DNA from: Alicyclobacillus sp. SP_1
Lineage (GTDB): Bacteria; Bacillota; Bacilli; Alicyclobacillales; Alicyclobacillaceae
NCBI RefSeq assembly: GCF_024706985.1
Contig: NZ_JAMCCX010000094.1
Span: 1 to 64,000, forward strand
Direction of reading: 5' to 3'
Length of the DNA: 64,000 nt
Of this stretch, positions 19,031 through 28,061 are shown piece by piece. The position numbers and the translations under genes were made by a program. The notes below the pieces were generated by a model. The model saw nothing but the letters and a program-made list of their open reading frames with translations, had not been told where the DNA came from and did not search any database. The stretch's first letter is position 1, and every line of letters starts with the position of its first letter.

Positions 19031-20632
19031 TCATTGCGTCAATCCCAGACGTTGAAGCCAACGGACACACGTAGGTCCAACGCGCGGGATACGCTCAATT
19101 TCTTCGCTGGTCAGAGCCCCACTCGCGGTCACGGCGAGACCGTACAAGAGAATGCCGACAGCGAGGGCAATGACCGTTCCGCCACCGATTGCAAGGCGGC
19201 CAGCGACACTGTCCCGAAGCAGCCCCCAGCCACGAACCAATGCGAATACACCGCCGCCCATAACGACACTCGCCATCGTCACTTGAGGCAAGGCTAGGCT
19301 CCGAAAGGAAACTCCAGGGATGCGCTGAATGACCGCGCGAATGTTTAAATAGGCGGCCAATGCGTATGCCACGTCCGTCGCCAACGCAGCACCGACGAGA
19401 CCAAAGCGAGGAACCCAAAACAGGTTGAGAACAACTTTCAAGAGTGCCGCCAAGACCATGTAAACCACTGGCAAGTATACCATACCAGCCCCCTGCAACA
19501 CGGCGGAAGTGGTCGTTTGCAAACTGGCAAACAACACGGATGCCGACAACACGGCGATGATTGTCCATCCATCCACATTTTCGAACAATACCACATCAAT
19601 CGGACGCGCTAGAAGCGTCATGCCGATGGCTGCTGGCAGGGCAATCATGGTCGTCAAACGGACCGCGGACGCGACTTGGCTGCGGACTCGGTCATGGTCG
19701 CCACGCGCTGCTGCAGCCGAGACCGCTGGGATGACGGCAATACCAATGCCAGCAGCGAGGGTGATTGGCAACATAGTCAGTTTCGAAGCCCGACCCGCCA
19801 AAAGCCCAAATGCTGTAGTAGCGGCACGCTGGGAGACTCCACTTTGTTTGAGCAAATGAACTACCGTGAGAACGTCCACATTATTCATCAGGGGTACGAC
19901 CAACGCCCCCAAAGAAATGGGGAAAGCATAGTAGAGCAGTCGCCCGAGCAACCGAGGTGTAGACAAACTGCCCACCCGCTCCGTGGGCTCCAAACTCGCC
20001 TTTTGACGCCAGAAATAGAGCAGTACCAACAGACCGGCACCAGCCCCCGTCACCGCTCCAAATGCCGCTCCTGCCGCTGCAGCCCTAGTACCGTAACCCG
20101 ATTGAATCAAATAAATGGCTAGGCCAATGATGGTCGCCACGCGAACAAATTGTTCGACAACTTGCGAGACAGCCGTCGGGGCCATCCACTCAAAGCCCTG
20201 CAAATAGCCACGAACGGCACTGAGGATAGGCACGAAGAGAAGTGCTGGAGAGATAGCCCTGATGGCTAGCGTGGCAGCGGGATCGCCCGCAAGCTGTGCC
20301 CATTCCGGTGCCCATAGATAGAGTATGAAGAACGTCACGACGCCAGCGCTGGAGAGAAACAACGCAGACAGCTGAAACGCGCGCCGTGCACCGAGTGTGT
20401 GACCGCGCGCCAGTTCTTCCGCAACAAGTTTAGACACGGCGACCGGAAAACCCGCTGTTGCAATAGCAAGTAACGTGGCATAGATGGGGTAGGCCATCTG
20501 AAATAGACCCATACCATGGTCGCCAATGATGTTTTGAAGTACAATCGTGTACACCGACCCAAGGAGCTTGGAGAGCATCGCCGCACCTGCGAGAAGCATG
20601 GCTCCCTGCACAAAACTCTGCTGTCGCCGCAC
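19031..20632 (-). CDS. SpoVB-family polysaccharide flippase (YabM-like)
   Basis: A 533-aa MATE/MVF-superfamily transporter with about 14 membrane helices starting at residue 10. The opening SFVQGAMLLAGAAMLSKLLGSVYTI and AGFPVAVSKLVAEE is typical of the SpoVB/YabM/YtgP group, which moves lipid-linked cell-wall or cortex precursors across the membrane. It sits upstream of yabN, as yabM does in B. subtilis. A second paralogue lies at 51045-52700. Which of them serves cortex synthesis cannot be told from sequence alone. Confidence 0.9.
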   Translation of the reverse strand: MRRQQSFVQGAMLLAGAAMLSKLLGSVYTIVLQNIIGDHGMGLFQMAYPIYATLLAIATAGFPVAVSKLVAEELARGHTLGARRAFQLSALFLSSAGVVTFFILYLWAPEWAQLAGDPAATLAIRAISPALLFVPILSAVRGYLQGFEWMAPTAVSQVVEQFVRVATIIGLAIYLIQSGYGTRAAAAGAAFGAVTGAGAGLLVLLYFWRQKASLEPTERVGSLSTPRLLGRLLYYAFPISLGALVVPLMNNVDVLTVVHLLKQSGVSQRAATTAFGLLAGRASKLTMLPITLAAGIGIAVIPAVSAAAARGDHDRVRSQVASAVRLTTMIALPAAIGMTLLARPIDVVLFENVDGWTIIAVLSASVLFASLQTTTSAVLQGAGMVYLPVVYMVLAALLKVVLNLFWVPRFGLVGAALATDVAYALAAYLNIRAVIQRIPGVSFRSLALPQVTMASVVMGGGVFALVRGWGLLRDSVAGRLAIGGGTVIALAVGILLYGLAVTASGALTSEEIERIPRVGPTCVRWLQRLGLTQ

Positions 20633-20764
20633 CGAGACGCCTCCTTTGAAGTACTCAATCTCCCTTCAAAGATATGGGCCAAGCGCCTCGGTTAGTCCCA
20701 CTTTGTGGACTGGCCATAGGGAAGTGCCGACAGTCTGAAGCAACGACTCGGCGCTATGCAGAGA

Positions 20765-20809
20765 CAAATAGCCTGCCTGACGGCCATCGCCGCACAGACA
20801 GGCTATTTG
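20765..20809. repeat. Long inverted repeat between spoVT and the flippase gene
   Basis: CAAATAGCCTG and CAGGCTATTTG (11 bp perfect) enclose an inner CCTG/CGGC-GCCG pairing, giving a hairpin of about 45 bases. No U-run follows on either strand. It lies just after the spoVT stop and may protect the 3' end of the spoVT message or act as a weak terminator. Confidence 0.5.
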
Positions 20810-20853
20810 CGGAACCATTGGATGGCGCGTTTCACGGTCCCAGGGAGGGACGG

Positions 20854-21396
20854 TTATTGCTCCATCTGCTTTGCCAGAAAACCCGCTGCTGTCTCCACCA
20901 GCTTACGCTCCATTTCGCCCATCTTCGTCCCTTCATCTCGGGACAACAGCATCACAGCACCAATTGGGTCGCCCGCCGCAATGATGGGCGCAATGACGCG
21001 CGCACTCAAATGCTCCGGCATGTCGCGAACCACCGCATATTCGCCAGCCGTCAAATCCATCACAGTTTTCCTGTCTTCCATCGCCTGCTCTACATCCGGC
21101 GATACTGGCCGCTCTAAAAAGTCCTTTTTCGATGCCCCAGCTGCTGCAATAATGACATCGCGGTCGGCAATCAGGGCAATGTGCCCAGTGGATTCTGCCA
21201 ATGAATCGGCATACTCTTTCGCAAAGTCGCCCAATTCACCGATAGGCGAATACTTTTTGAGAATGACTTCGCCGTCCCGGTCGACGAAAATCTCCAAGGG
21301 ATCGCCTTCACGAATTCGCAGCGTCCGTCGAATTTCCTTCGGGATCACGACACGACCGAGATCATCAATCCTACGTACGATGCCTGTAGCCTTCAA
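20854..21396 (-). CDS. spoVT: Stage V sporulation protein T
   Basis: Forespore regulator that tunes sigma-G-dependent genes. The 180-aa protein has an N-terminal AbrB-type swapped-hairpin DNA-binding domain (residues 1-50, MKATGIVRRIDDLGRVVIPK) and a C-terminal GAF domain (about 55-178). Starts at TTG after GGGGATC. A strong sigma-G promoter lies about 52 bases upstream. The gene is located between mfd/PrsA-like and the flippase gene as in B. subtilis (mfd-spoVT-yabM). The N-terminal domain is a paralogue of AbrB at 44716. Confidence 0.96.
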   Translation of the reverse strand: MKATGIVRRIDDLGRVVIPKEIRRTLRIREGDPLEIFVDRDGEVILKKYSPIGELGDFAKEYADSLAESTGHIALIADRDVIIAAAGASKKDFLERPVSPDVEQAMEDRKTVMDLTAGEYAVVRDMPEHLSARVIAPIIAAGDPIGAVMLLSRDEGTKMGEMERKLVETAAGFLAKQMEQ

Positions 21397-21447
21397 ACGA
21401 AGATCCCCACCCTCATCAAAAGAAGTCTGCGGTGTCTGGCGTGAAGG

Positions 21448-21478
21448 TAGTATGTGAAGGCGGGGATTCCTCTATACA
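21448..21478 (-). promoter_or_regulatory. Sigma-G promoter of spoVT
   Basis: The minus strand reads TGTATA (21473-21478), an 18-bp spacer, then CATACTA (21448-21454). This matches the sigma-G consensus TGNATA-(17-18)-CATACTA in every fixed position. The spoVT start is about 52 bases downstream. Confidence 0.8.
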
Positions 21479-21549
21479 CCAATTCAGGCACGGAGCGGTC
21501 ATTGGATAAACTTGGGCAGTCTCGGAAATGTGCGCAAAGAACTGTTGGA

Positions 21550-22548
21550 TTATAGATCCGCAGCTTTGACCGTCATCTTCATGTCTAAAGCTTTTTTGGC
21601 AGCAGCGATGATACTTTGCTCTTTGGCGTTTTGTGCAGGTTGCAGCAATTGCTGCTTGATGCTACTTTCCACCTGGCTAAACGGTAGCTGCTTCCGAGCG
21701 TCTACGCGCATGGCAAAGTAGCCATACCGTGTCTTCACGGGTCCTCCGATTTTTCCAATCGGCAAAGTGGCACACGCTTCGGCAAAGTGCGGTACGAATT
21801 GCCCCGCCATCGAATTTGCATAGGTTCCGTGATTGGTCTTCACACCCGGGTCTTGCGAATACTTGTTGGCCAGCGCTGCGAAGTTCTTACCATCGTCTTT
21901 TTTCAACTCGGCAATGATGGTGTTGGCTTGCGCCTTAGTTTTGAGCAGTATTTCTGAGACCGTCACTTGCAAGTAGTCCAACTTATGAGCGTTGTAGTAC
22001 GACTTTGCATCGGCATCCGAGACTTTGACATTCTTCAGCAACTGCTGCAAGTAGTCCTGGAGAACTTGTCCTTTTTCTGCCAGCGTAATGTAATCCGCTT
22101 TCGTGACTCCGAGCGTCTTCATTTCTTTATCCAAATCTGCTTGGGTCTTGTACTGTTGTCCGACCAACTGTTTAAGGTATTGATCCGTCAATTGTTTCGC
22201 CTGGGCCACGTTGACGGGCGTCTTGTCTGAAGCAACTGCCTTCCCGTACATGTACTTGTAAAACAGCACGTAACTTTGCAGAAATTGTGTCTTTGACTCC
22301 TGTGCCGTCATTTTCGGCAAAACCACCTGCAAGTTGTACTGCTGAGTAAACTCTTCTTTCGTCAATTTGCCGCCATTGTAAGTAGCGACGACTGGCCCCG
22401 AATAATGTTGACTCACCGGCAAGTTCAACGTCGCAGCGGCCTTGTTTTTGGCCGTGTGTGTCGTTCCCTGCCCTGTCCCACATCCGGCAACCATCATTAC
22501 AGCCGCCAAGATGGACGCAGCTGTAATCAGTTTTCCTTTACTTGGCAA
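21550..22548 (-). CDS. PrsA-like foldase lipoprotein (parvulin peptidyl-prolyl isomerase)
   Basis: A 332-aa exported foldase. The signal peptide ends in the lipobox MVAGC (Cys23), so the protein is anchored to the outer face of the membrane. An N-terminal SurA/chaperone helical region (residues 50-185) is followed by a parvulin domain (about 190-290, with VSEILLKTKAQANTI, FAALANKYSQDPG and GGPVKTRYGYFAMRV). It assists folding of secreted proteins. The start region overlaps the end of mfd by 11 bases, suggesting co-transcription. B. subtilis has no prsA here; the neighbouring yacD homologue is missing from its usual place near hslO. Confidence 0.92.
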   Translation of the reverse strand: MPSKGKLITAASILAAVMMVAGCGTGQGTTHTAKNKAAATLNLPVSQHYSGPVVATYNGGKLTKEEFTQQYNLQVVLPKMTAQESKTQFLQSYVLFYKYMYGKAVASDKTPVNVAQAKQLTDQYLKQLVGQQYKTQADLDKEMKTLGVTKADYITLAEKGQVLQDYLQQLLKNVKVSDADAKSYYNAHKLDYLQVTVSEILLKTKAQANTIIAELKKDDGKNFAALANKYSQDPGVKTNHGTYANSMAGQFVPHFAEACATLPIGKIGGPVKTRYGYFAMRVDARKQLPFSQVESSIKQQLLQPAQNAKEQSIIAAAKKALDMKMTVKAADL

Positions 22549-25500
22549 TCCGTTCTACCTCCCGCTTCGCATTCAATACTTCTGTGTAGTCCCGAAGCAC
22601 CTCTACCAACCGCTTCAACAGTTCGCTGTCAGACAACCCCCGCGTCCGCAGCAAAAGAAACGTGGTCCCATTCGGACGGCGTGTGACCACCGCCGCATGC
22701 TTGAGCGCAGTGCCCTGCAACTTGGTGTAGTCAATGGGATGCTGTTCATCCTGTAAAAATCTGAGTGCCGTTTCTGAGCCCTGTTGGGAAATCTGGTCAA
22801 CCCCGCACTTGCCAGCATAGCCTTTAATCCGCGTGATGTCCAACAAGTTCCGTACAGGACTGGGAAGATCTCCATAGCGATCCTCTAATTCTTCTTCCAA
22901 GTCGTTCGCTTGCTCGGGTGTGTGAACAAATTTGAACTTCTTGTACATACTGATTTTCTGCGCTGCATCCGGAATGAATTCATCCGGTAGATACGCATCC
23001 ACGCTCAGTTCGACCGCGACTTCGCGCTGTTCTTCAACCGCTTCTCCGCGCAATTCTTTGACTGCCGCAGCCAGCATCTCGCTGTACATATCAAAGCCCA
23101 CTGAATTAATGAAACCATGCTGCTCTGCCCCGAGTAAGTTTCCGGCCCCGCGAATGGCCAAGTCACGCATGGCGATTTTGAATCCACTGCCGAGCTCCGT
23201 GAACTCCTTGATGGCTTGCAGGCGCTTTTCTGCGACTTCGGTCAGTACTTTGTCCTTCTGATACATAAAATAGGCGTAAGCAATTCGATTAGACCGCCCG
23301 ACACGACCGCGCAGTTGATACAGTTGAGACAGTCCCAGACGGTCGGCATCATGCACGACGAGCGTATTGACGTTGGGAATGTCTAAACCTGTTTCAATGA
23401 TGGTCGTCGTCACTAAAATGTCAATCTCGCCGTCCAAAAACTCCAGCATGACCCGCTCCAGTTCATCTTCCGCGAGTTGCCCGTGCGCCACACCAATGCG
23501 TGCGCCAGGCACTAATTTTTGCAGCCTCTCTGCTTGACTGGAGATGCTCTGCACTTGGTTATACAGAAAATACACCTGACCGCCGCGACCGAGCTCTCTC
23601 TCCAAAGCCTCTCGAACTAGACCGTCGTTGTACTCCATGACGTACGTCTGAACCGGAAATCTATTCTCTGGGGGTGTCTCGATGACCGACAAATCGCGAA
23701 CCCCCATCATCGACATGTGCAGCGTTCTCGGAATGGGGGTAGCGGTCAACGTCAGACAGTCCACATTCGCCCGCAGCTGCTTGAGACGCTCCTTGTGTGT
23801 CACGCCGAACCGCTGCTCTTCGTCGACAATGAGCAGTCCCAAATCTTTAAAAGCAATCGACTTCTGCAAGAGCCGATGCGTGCCAATGACAATGTCCACA
23901 CTACCGTCCTTTAACCCTTTAATGCACGCCTGTGCCTCTGTACGCGAGCGGAAGCGACTCAGTACCTCGACAGTGACCGGAAAGCCGCTAAACCTCTCTT
24001 TGAACGTTTCATAGTGCTGTTGGGCCAAAACGGTCGTCGGTACCAAGACCGCAACCTGCTTGCCATCCATCACGGCTTTGAAAGCAGCGCGAATGGCGAC
24101 CTCGGTCTTCCCATATCCGACATCCCCGCAGAGCAAGCGGTCCATAGGACGCCCCCGCTCCATGTCTCGCTTGATATCTTCAATCGCTCGAAGTTGGTCT
24201 GGCGTCTCTTCATACGGAAATGCCCCTTCGAAGTCCGCCTGCCATGCCGTGTCCTTGGCAAACGCGTGCCCCGGTGTCGCCTCTCTTGCGGCGTACAACT
24301 TGACGAGATCTGCCGCAATGTCACGCACCGTCTTCGACACTTTATTTTTGACGCGCGTCCAATCGCCGCCACCGAGGTGGTACACCTTCGGTTCTTTGTC
24401 TTCCGATCCGATATATCTCTGCACCTGATCGATTTGCTCTACGGGAACGTACAAGCTGTCGTTTCCCGCATAGATGAGGTGAAGGTAATCCTTGTGGTGA
24501 CCATCAATTTCTAAAGTTCGAATTCCGACATACTTGCCAATACCGTGATGGACGTGCACCACGTAATCTCCAGGTTTCAAATCCTGATAACTCTTAATCC
24601 GCTCGGCGTCTGTCATTTCCAAACGCGCCCGACGCGCTTTCGGGCGCTGATTCCCAAAGACTTCTTGGTCGGTCACCACTACGAGGTGAAACGAGGGTAG
24701 CTCAAATCCAGCCGAGATGTCTCCGATGAGTATCTGTGGCATGTCGCCGATCTGAAAGTGCGATTGCCGCACGGTTGGAATTCGATAGTCCTCCAAGACT
24801 CGCTCCATGCGCTCAGCGCGTTCATCGGTCGGTGCCACAAAAACCAATTGATATCCGGACTTTCGCCAATGAGCACACTCTGTCCTTAACACGTTCATTT
24901 GGCCGTGAAAATTTTGCGCATCTTTCGCCGTCAAGGCCAGGTGCGCACTATAGCGTGCGGCTCCGCGCTGAAATTTGCTCCACTGGATGCGAGCAAATCG
25001 TGCATCCTCGTAGACACGATGAAACTCTGGCGGCAAAACCGAACCAGACAAAAGCTCTCCTTTGAGAAGTCCGGCGGACAACCACTCATTGAATTCCCGC
25101 TGCAACGAACGCTCTCGCTCTTGAAGACGAGTCGGCTCTTCCATGCAGATAAGCGTGTTCTTAGGGAGATAATCTAACAGTGTCGACGTGTGACTTTTGA
25201 GATACATCATATAGCGCGTCTGACCGAAGAAAGGCTCTGCCTGGAGCAAGCGGTCCACGTCTCGCTGAACGATTTCTTGCAAGCGGTCTCTCACTTCGAG
25301 GTCGGTGACGGTTCGCATCCGCAGGCGCAGCTGGCCTTCTACAGCTTCCGCCGCCTTGCGCAATTCTGCTTGCGGAAAAAGTATGTCAATCGCTGGCATC
25401 AACTCAATCTCGCTTTGCTTTTCCAAGGAGCGTTGAGTCACGATATCGAACGTTCGGATGGAGTCAATGTCTGTGTCAAACAGTTCAATCCGGACTGGAT

Positions 25501-26098
25501 GTGCTTCAGTAAGCGGATAAATGTCGAGAATGCCGCCACGGAGTGAGAAGTGCCCAGCGCGTTCAACGAGATCGACCCGTTCATAGCCAATTCTCACGAG
25601 CCGCTCTACCTCGTCGGACAGTTGAAGCGTATCGCCTACACGATAGGATTTCATCTGAGAACGAAAATACCGCGGGTCACCTATCCACTCCGCTACTGCC
25701 GCAATCGTGGTCACGACGACACATCGCTGTTCGCCCATCAGAGCGCAGAGTGCCTGTAGCCGGAGTGCCGTCACGTCGACGCTTGCGGCCAAAATGTCGG
25801 CAATCACAAATTCTCTTTCTGGATAGACGAGAATCGTCTCCTCAGGAAGAAACGACCGCAAGTCATCGGCTACTATGTCCGCCTGGCTGGCGCTGTGCGT
25901 CACCACAAGCAACGAGGCATCTTTCTGAATTTTTCGCTTGGCTTCGATGGCAGCCGCATAGGCCAAATGGCGAGCACTACCACCAAGACCGGTCAACAGG
26001 CCATCGTATTTCCCCGGCCCCATCGATTGCACAAACTTGGCAAACGCCTCGTCTTCGGCGAGCATGCGCGCCAACTCTAACATGTGACTCCTCCTCAA
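22538..26098 (-). CDS. mfd: Transcription-repair coupling factor Mfd
   Basis: Removes RNA polymerase stalled at DNA lesions and recruits UvrA. The 1186-aa protein has the UvrB-like N-terminal modules, the RNA polymerase-interacting domain (about 500-575, GDYVVHVHHGIGKYVGI), translocase motor with Walker A CGDVGYGKTE and the DEEQ box, the TRG motif region and a C-terminal D7 domain. Size is normal. The start is an ATG at 26098 or the ATG four codons later. It lies between fin and the PrsA-like gene, keeping the fin-mfd-spoVT order. Confidence 0.97.
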   Translation of the reverse strand: MRRSHMLELARMLAEDEAFAKFVQSMGPGKYDGLLTGLGGSARHLAYAAAIEAKRKIQKDASLLVVTHSASQADIVADDLRSFLPEETILVYPEREFVIADILAASVDVTALRLQALCALMGEQRCVVVTTIAAVAEWIGDPRYFRSQMKSYRVGDTLQLSDEVERLVRIGYERVDLVERAGHFSLRGGILDIYPLTEAHPVRIELFDTDIDSIRTFDIVTQRSLEKQSEIELMPAIDILFPQAELRKAAEAVEGQLRLRMRTVTDLEVRDRLQEIVQRDVDRLLQAEPFFGQTRYMMYLKSHTSTLLDYLPKNTLICMEEPTRLQERERSLQREFNEWLSAGLLKGELLSGSVLPPEFHRVYEDARFARIQWSKFQRGAARYSAHLALTAKDAQNFHGQMNVLRTECAHWRKSGYQLVFVAPTDERAERMERVLEDYRIPTVRQSHFQIGDMPQILIGDISAGFELPSFHLVVVTDQEVFGNQRPKARRARLEMTDAERIKSYQDLKPGDYVVHVHHGIGKYVGIRTLEIDGHHKDYLHLIYAGNDSLYVPVEQIDQVQRYIGSEDKEPKVYHLGGGDWTRVKNKVSKTVRDIAADLVKLYAAREATPGHAFAKDTAWQADFEGAFPYEETPDQLRAIEDIKRDMERGRPMDRLLCGDVGYGKTEVAIRAAFKAVMDGKQVAVLVPTTVLAQQHYETFKERFSGFPVTVEVLSRFRSRTEAQACIKGLKDGSVDIVIGTHRLLQKSIAFKDLGLLIVDEEQRFGVTHKERLKQLRANVDCLTLTATPIPRTLHMSMMGVRDLSVIETPPENRFPVQTYVMEYNDGLVREALERELGRGGQVYFLYNQVQSISSQAERLQKLVPGARIGVAHGQLAEDELERVMLEFLDGEIDILVTTTIIETGLDIPNVNTLVVHDADRLGLSQLYQLRGRVGRSNRIAYAYFMYQKDKVLTEVAEKRLQAIKEFTELGSGFKIAMRDLAIRGAGNLLGAEQHGFINSVGFDMYSEMLAAAVKELRGEAVEEQREVAVELSVDAYLPDEFIPDAAQKISMYKKFKFVHTPEQANDLEEELEDRYGDLPSPVRNLLDITRIKGYAGKCGVDQISQQGSETALRFLQDEQHPIDYTKLQGTALKHAAVVTRRPNGTTFLLLRTRGLSDSELLKRLVEVLRDYTEVLNAKREVERIAK

Positions 26099-26212
26099 AA
26101 ACTACTTTCTGTACTTTCTGAACGCCCAAAGCAGCCTCAGCATCAAGCCGAGGCCGTTCGCTCTTGTACGCGGGTCATTGCGACCGGTCATCGCAACCTT
26201 CACCTGCCATGG

Positions 26213-26455
26213 TCATTGCAAAAGTTTTCCTTCCACCAATAGCTCCGGGTTTTCTTTTGCAGCGTGATGACAATAATCACAGACGGTATACACTTGCATC
26301 GTGCCCGATGGGTTCATGCGAATGGAGTCCAGCCGCTCTGCCTCTGTCCATTCGGACACTCCCAGACGAGCCTCGGCGTCTGCCAAGGACCAGTCCGGCC
26401 GACGCACTTCTCCGATCTTCTGACGACAGTGCCGACATATATATTCTATGTGCAG
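26213..26455 (-). CDS. fin: Anti-sigma-F factor Fin
   Basis: Small zinc-ribbon protein that binds sigma-F and helps the switch to sigma-G in the forespore. About 80 aa with CRHC (residues 7-10) and CDYCHH near the C-terminus as zinc ligands. With CTG at 26455 as start, the N-terminus reads MHIEYICRHC, which lines up without gap with MALHYYCRHC of B. subtilis Fin. AAGGTGG lies 8 bases before that CTG. In-frame TTG (26473) and GTG (26467) are alternatives. A CATACTA -10 element lies about 37 bases upstream. Placed between pth and mfd as in B. subtilis. Confidence 0.88.
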   Translation of the reverse strand: MHIEYICRHCRQKIGEVRRPDWSLADAEARLGVSEWTEAERLDSIRMNPSGTMQVYTVCDYCHHAAKENPELLVEGKLLQ

Positions 26456-26491
26456 TGGACACACCACCTTCAAGGATTTTTGTTCTCCTCT

Positions 26492-26521
26492 TAGTATGGT
26501 GGGTTCCGCCTGCAGAAATAC
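26492..26521 (-). promoter_or_regulatory. Candidate forespore (sigma-F/G) promoter of fin
   Basis: CATACTA (26492-26498 on the minus strand) is preceded at 17 bp by GTATTT, close to the sigma-F -35 GYWTA. The predicted start of transcription removes most of the upstream AGAGGAG, favouring the downstream AAGGTGG as ribosome site. Confidence 0.55.
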
Positions 26522-26539
26522 GCGAATAGACAGAGCCTC

Positions 26540-27106
26540 TCAGCGATTGAACTGATTCATCGCGGCATCAAAATTGTTCTCAAGTGCAAAAACGATACTC
26601 TCAGCGGCGCGTTGGACAGCCTCCTTGGCACTAGAGGCATCCGCCTTCGAAAAGTGTCCGAGAACGTGAGAGATGACGTCGATCCCCGGTTGGGGGCGGC
26701 CAACGCCTACTCGAATGCGCGGAAACGCATCCGTCTGTAAACAGTGAATGATGGACTTCATTCCGTTATGTCCACCAGCGCTGCCAAAGCCCCGCAACTT
26801 CACGGTACCTACCGGAAAGTCCATGTCATCGTAAGCCACCCAAACGTCAGCATCGACCTTCAACTCCGAAAAAAATGAGACCGCTTCACGAACCGATTCA
26901 CCACTCAAGTTCATAAAGGTCTGTGGCTTGAGCAAAAACACTTTTTCGTGATGGACCACCGTTTCTGCAAGCAGACCCTTGAATTTTGAGCGATACCCGG
27001 GGGCAGAGAGGATTTTGGCTACCTCATCAACCACCGCAAATCCAATATTGTGCCGGGTACGCTCGTACTGCTTCCCCGGATTTCCAAGCCCAACAATCAG
27101 TTTCAT
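26540..27106 (-). CDS. pth: Peptidyl-tRNA hydrolase
   Basis: Releases tRNA from peptidyl-tRNAs that fell off ribosomes. The 188-aa product shows MKLIVGLGNPGKQYERTRHN with the catalytic His in RHNIGF, the KPQTFMNLSGESV loop and YDDMDFPVG with the conserved aspartate. The ATG at 27106 follows AGGGGAA; codons upstream in frame are not conserved. B. subtilis calls this gene spoVC. The rplY (ctc) gene that lies between prs and pth in Bacillus is missing here: only 10 bases separate the two. Confidence 0.96.
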   Translation of the reverse strand: MKLIVGLGNPGKQYERTRHNIGFAVVDEVAKILSAPGYRSKFKGLLAETVVHHEKVFLLKPQTFMNLSGESVREAVSFFSELKVDADVWVAYDDMDFPVGTVKLRGFGSAGGHNGMKSIIHCLQTDAFPRIRVGVGRPQPGIDVISHVLGHFSKADASSAKEAVQRAAESIVFALENNFDAAMNQFNR

Positions 27107-27116
27107 CGGCATTCCC

Positions 27117-28061
27117 CTAGTCAAACAGCTGCGAGATGGAGCGCTGCGTGTGAACGCGGATAATGGCTTCCGCAATCAATTCCGCGACAGAAAGAACCGT
27201 AATTTTCGCGATTTGTTTATGTTTCGGCAACTCAATGGTATTCGTGACCACCACTTCTTCAATCACTGAGTTTTCCAGGCGTTCAACACCGTCGGCGGAC
27301 AGCACCGGATGGATGCAAGACGCATAGACCGCTTTCGCACCACGCTCCATCAATGCCTTCGCGCCCAAGGTAATCGTTCCTGCTGTGTCAATCATGTCGT
27401 CAATCAAAATCGCAGTTCGTCCCTTGATTTCTCCAATAATATTCATGACTTCAGCCACATTGGCTTCAGGACGGCGCTTGTCAATAATGGCAATCGGGGC
27501 ACCGAGTCGCTCGGCAAAAGCTCGCGCTCTCGTAACACCTCCCATATCTGGGGAAACCACCACCGGATCGGGCAGGTCCTTGTCCACAAAATACTTAGAC
27601 AAAATCGGCATACCCACCAAATGATCCAACGGAATATCAAAGAAACCCTGAATTTGCGCGGCGTGCAAGTCCATGCAAATGACGCGATTGGCTCCTGCTG
27701 TCTCCAAGAGATTGGCCACCAGCTTGGCTGTAATCGGGTCTCGAGCACGCGACTTGCGTTCTTGTCGCGCATATCCATAGTACGGGATGACAACGTTGAC
27801 GGTCCGAGCGGACGCACGTTTCACAGCGTCCACCAACACAAGAAGTTCCATCAGGTTCTCATTGACCGGGGCGGAAGTAGGCTGGATGATGAACACATTA
27901 CTTCCACGCACGCTCTCCGCAAGTTTGATTTGAATTTCGCCGTCTTTGAAGCGCCCGACCTCGCAAGCCGCCAACGGTACTCCGACATATTCGGAAATTT
28001 CCTGCGCCAAACGGAGATTGGCGTTTCCCGTCACGATTTTGAGATCGCCGTCAAAACTCAT
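27117..28061 (-). CDS. prs: Ribose-phosphate pyrophosphokinase
   Basis: Makes PRPP from ribose 5-phosphate and ATP for purine, pyrimidine, NAD and Trp/His synthesis. The 314-aa protein includes the family stretches [33 protein letters not shown] and the PRPP-binding [13 protein letters not shown]. The ATG at 28061 follows GGGAGGGAAT; the frame open upstream is extra. It overlaps the 3' end of glmU by 11 bases, so the two are co-translated. PRPP is also the effector of PurR, encoded nearby. Confidence 0.97.
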   Translation of the reverse strand: MSFDGDLKIVTGNANLRLAQEISEYVGVPLAACEVGRFKDGEIQIKLAESVRGSNVFIIQPTSAPVNENLMELLVLVDAVKRASARTVNVVIPYYGYARQERKSRARDPITAKLVANLLETAGANRVICMDLHAAQIQGFFDIPLDHLVGMPILSKYFVDKDLPDPVVVSPDMGGVTRARAFAERLGAPIAIIDKRRPEANVAEVMNIIGEIKGRTAILIDDMIDTAGTITLGAKALMERGAKAVYASCIHPVLSADGVERLENSVIEEVVVTNTIELPKHKQIAKITVLSVAELIAEAIIRVHTQRSISQLFD

